A stretch of DNA of 64,000 bases from Neopestalotiopsis rosae (lineage: Eukaryota > Ascomycota > Sordariomycetes > Amphisphaeriales > Sporocadaceae), in NCBI GenBank assembly GCA_023078685.1, contig JALGAS010000005.1, positions 2,728,001 to 2,792,000 on the forward strand, written 5' to 3'. A model generated the notes under the pieces. It was given only the letters and a program-made list of their open reading frames with translations. It was not told the DNA's origin and did no database searches. Shown in pieces: positions 62,468 through 64,000 of this stretch. Position numbers and translations under genes: made by a program. The first letter of the stretch is position 1. Each line of letters opens with the position of its first letter.

Positions 62468-62708
62468 CGTGTTTCGTTGGAGAATTGAGGGGATCGCATT
62501 TCGAGGCTATGCTGAACTGAGACTTTTGTATACTATATAGCACGTGAGCTGCACTTTCACTGCATCCATTGGCCAATATGATACGGCATCTCGGTGCCCG
62601 CCAAGGCGGGGCTGGGCAACAACACCTCAAACTATCCCGAGATATCGCTCCCTGTCAGCTTTTGCTGATATTCCTTGTAGATCAAAGTTCATATGTTGTC
62701 TCTTCAGC
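62468..62708. promoter_or_regulatory. 241-bp bidirectional promoter
   Basis: The start codons of the protease-NDT80 gene (minus) and the membrane protein gene (plus) are only 241 bp apart. The gap contains a TATATAG element near 62534-62540 and a CACGTG E-box at 62541-62546. Shared regulation is likely from the spacing. Confidence 0.6.
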
Positions 62709-63957
62709 ATGAATTTTGCATCGTCAGTTTTCCCATTGCCGTCGGCTACTGATGACGATCTACGGAATCTTTGTAGAACGCTGTGGGGGTGGCCCGATTG
62801 TTCATACTGCAACATTTCACAGCCTTGCATTGCGCGGGATACTTGCCCGTGGCGTCGTTTCAGCAGACTGAAAAGGTTCTTTGACTTCTACAGAAGCTTG
62901 ACCAGAGTGTATGTGCCAGACTTCCTGGAAGGATCTCCAGCTCTTCGTAGCCATGAGGATGTTTGTCACGTCGCCAGTATTTTGCGGGACAACTCTCAAT
63001 CGACAATTTCACAACTGATACAAATGTCATTTGCACAGCGAGATGCAGCAGATCTCCCACCCAAGACCGATCAGTCTCGAGCATTAAATCTTGCGACCCG
63101 GGTTCTTTTCATGGTCGAGATTCCTCAGGGCAATTCACCTTCGCCACTAATAGTACCTTTACCTGGCCAATGGCCTGATAGCTTATCAGTGCTTGGATAC
63201 CTCATGTTCACATTCAAGGCCCAAAGCCAGATCGAAATGAGTACAATGAACCTACCAATTTACGCCCTGGAGGGTGGCGAAACGTGGGACAAGATCCTTT
63301 CAGTGTTAAGCGCAAGAAAACTGAGGAGTATTGCATCTTTGCAAATTGTCCCGACAGATAATCTCGCTGAACATCTCTGGCTAGACAGGGCTAAAGGAGT
63401 GGTGAAAGTGTTTCACCACTTGGCTTTCTTGAAGGAGCATTTGCACTCCAGCCGTACGACTGGCTCGAAACAAGAACCAACGGAATCATCAATGTGAGAT
63501 TGACTTCAACTTTATACTCATTTGTGGTAGACTGATTTAGTGCAGTAGCCCATTACCTCGTCGCTTAGCCTTAGAGATCATACATTCTGTTCAGAACATA
63601 CTCTTCCCGCCAGATCCCAAATCTCAGGCAATTATACGCGCCCTGGTGGAAGAGAAGTCCTTTGACCCTGAGTGCCTGCAATATAATGCTTCGGAATACG
63701 AGCTTGACAGCGAAAAACAAATCCCGTATCAGTGGCTTGGGCCTCGCTTGATGGACCTTTATGGAGAGCTGTGCAACCCAACCCCACGAGGATCATTAGA
63801 AAAATGGATTGAGCGAAGGAGCAGAGACAGACATGTCATGATGGCTACTACCATTGGTATCCTCGTCGCCATTTTTCTTGGCATCTTGAGTCTGGTGGTT
63901 TCTATACTGCAGACGTGGATCGAATGGCAACAATGGAAAATAACGTCAGCATCATGA
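62709..63957 (+). CDS. Uncharacterised fungal protein with C-terminal membrane anchor
   Basis: Two exons (62709-63493, 63546-63957; intron 63494-63545) give 398 aa. I recognise the style of a widespread family of uncharacterised fungal proteins: DTCPWRRFSRLKRFFDFY, VYVPDFLEGSPALRSHEDV, VVKVFHHLAFLKEHL, then LEKWIERRSRDRHVMMAT. A single transmembrane helix follows (about 362-385, ATTIGILVAIFLGILSLVV) with a short tail ending in QQWKITSAS, so it is probably a tail-anchored or single-pass membrane protein. I know of no assigned function. The start chosen is the ATG of MNFASSVFPLP; an in-frame extension upstream to 62544 has poor protein character and would run into the promoter. It shares a 241-bp promoter with the protease-NDT80 gene. 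Confidence 0.85.
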
Positions 63958-64000
63958 AAATGTATTAACGAGGTGTGGCTCGTAGTGTTGATTCGTGAAA

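Overview
The window looks like nuclear DNA of a filamentous ascomycete. Genes are split by short introns (46-79 bp) with GTAAGT-like donors and CTAAC-like branch points. The gene families (non-reducing polyketide synthase, Zn2Cys6 and C2H2/Zn2Cys6 regulators, Fet3-type multicopper oxidase, Dal5/Liz1-type permease) are fungal, and a dispersed 5S rRNA gene is present. The gene content resembles DHN-melanin loci of Sordariomycetes or Dothideomycetes. I cannot name the species. Ten protein genes are supported; joining exons by hand gave intact reading frames for all ten.

Layout. (1) 1.6-9.5 kb: a possible catabolic group made of a 5-oxoprolinase/hydantoinase-type enzyme (minus), a proline-iminopeptidase-like hydrolase (minus) and, divergently, an anion:cation symporter-type MFS permease (plus). 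(2) 12.7-14.5 kb: a secreted multicopper oxidase. (3) 20-49 kb: a widely spaced DHN-melanin cluster. It has a tetrahydroxynaphthalene synthase (SAT-KS-AT-PT-ACP-ACP-TE), an AflR-like Zn2Cys6 regulator, a hydroxynaphthalene reductase and a Cmr1-type regulator with two C2H2 fingers plus a zinc cluster. The PKS would make T4HN, the reductase would act on T4HN and/or T3HN, and the oxidase could polymerise DHN. Scytalone dehydratase is not in the window. (4) 49.2-59.3 kb: about 10 kb with no supportable gene. (5) 59.3-64 kb: a 5S rRNA gene, then a divergent pair sharing a 241-bp promoter.

The most unusual item is in region 5. One gene (59590-62467, minus) appears to encode a trypsin-like serine protease (His/Asp/Ser triad visible) fused through a well-formed, frame-preserving intron to an NDT80/PhoG-type DNA-binding domain. 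Its divergent partner encodes a protein of a widespread but uncharacterised fungal family with a C-terminal membrane anchor. A protease-transcription factor fusion beside a membrane protein suggests a signalling or self-defence module; that is inference.

Non-coding stretches hold several short tandem repeats (13 x 15 bp directly after the AflR-like gene, 8 x 14 bp, 4 x 21 bp, about 3.5 x 19 bp, 3.8 x 16 bp) and a perfect 16-bp hairpin upstream of the reductase gene.
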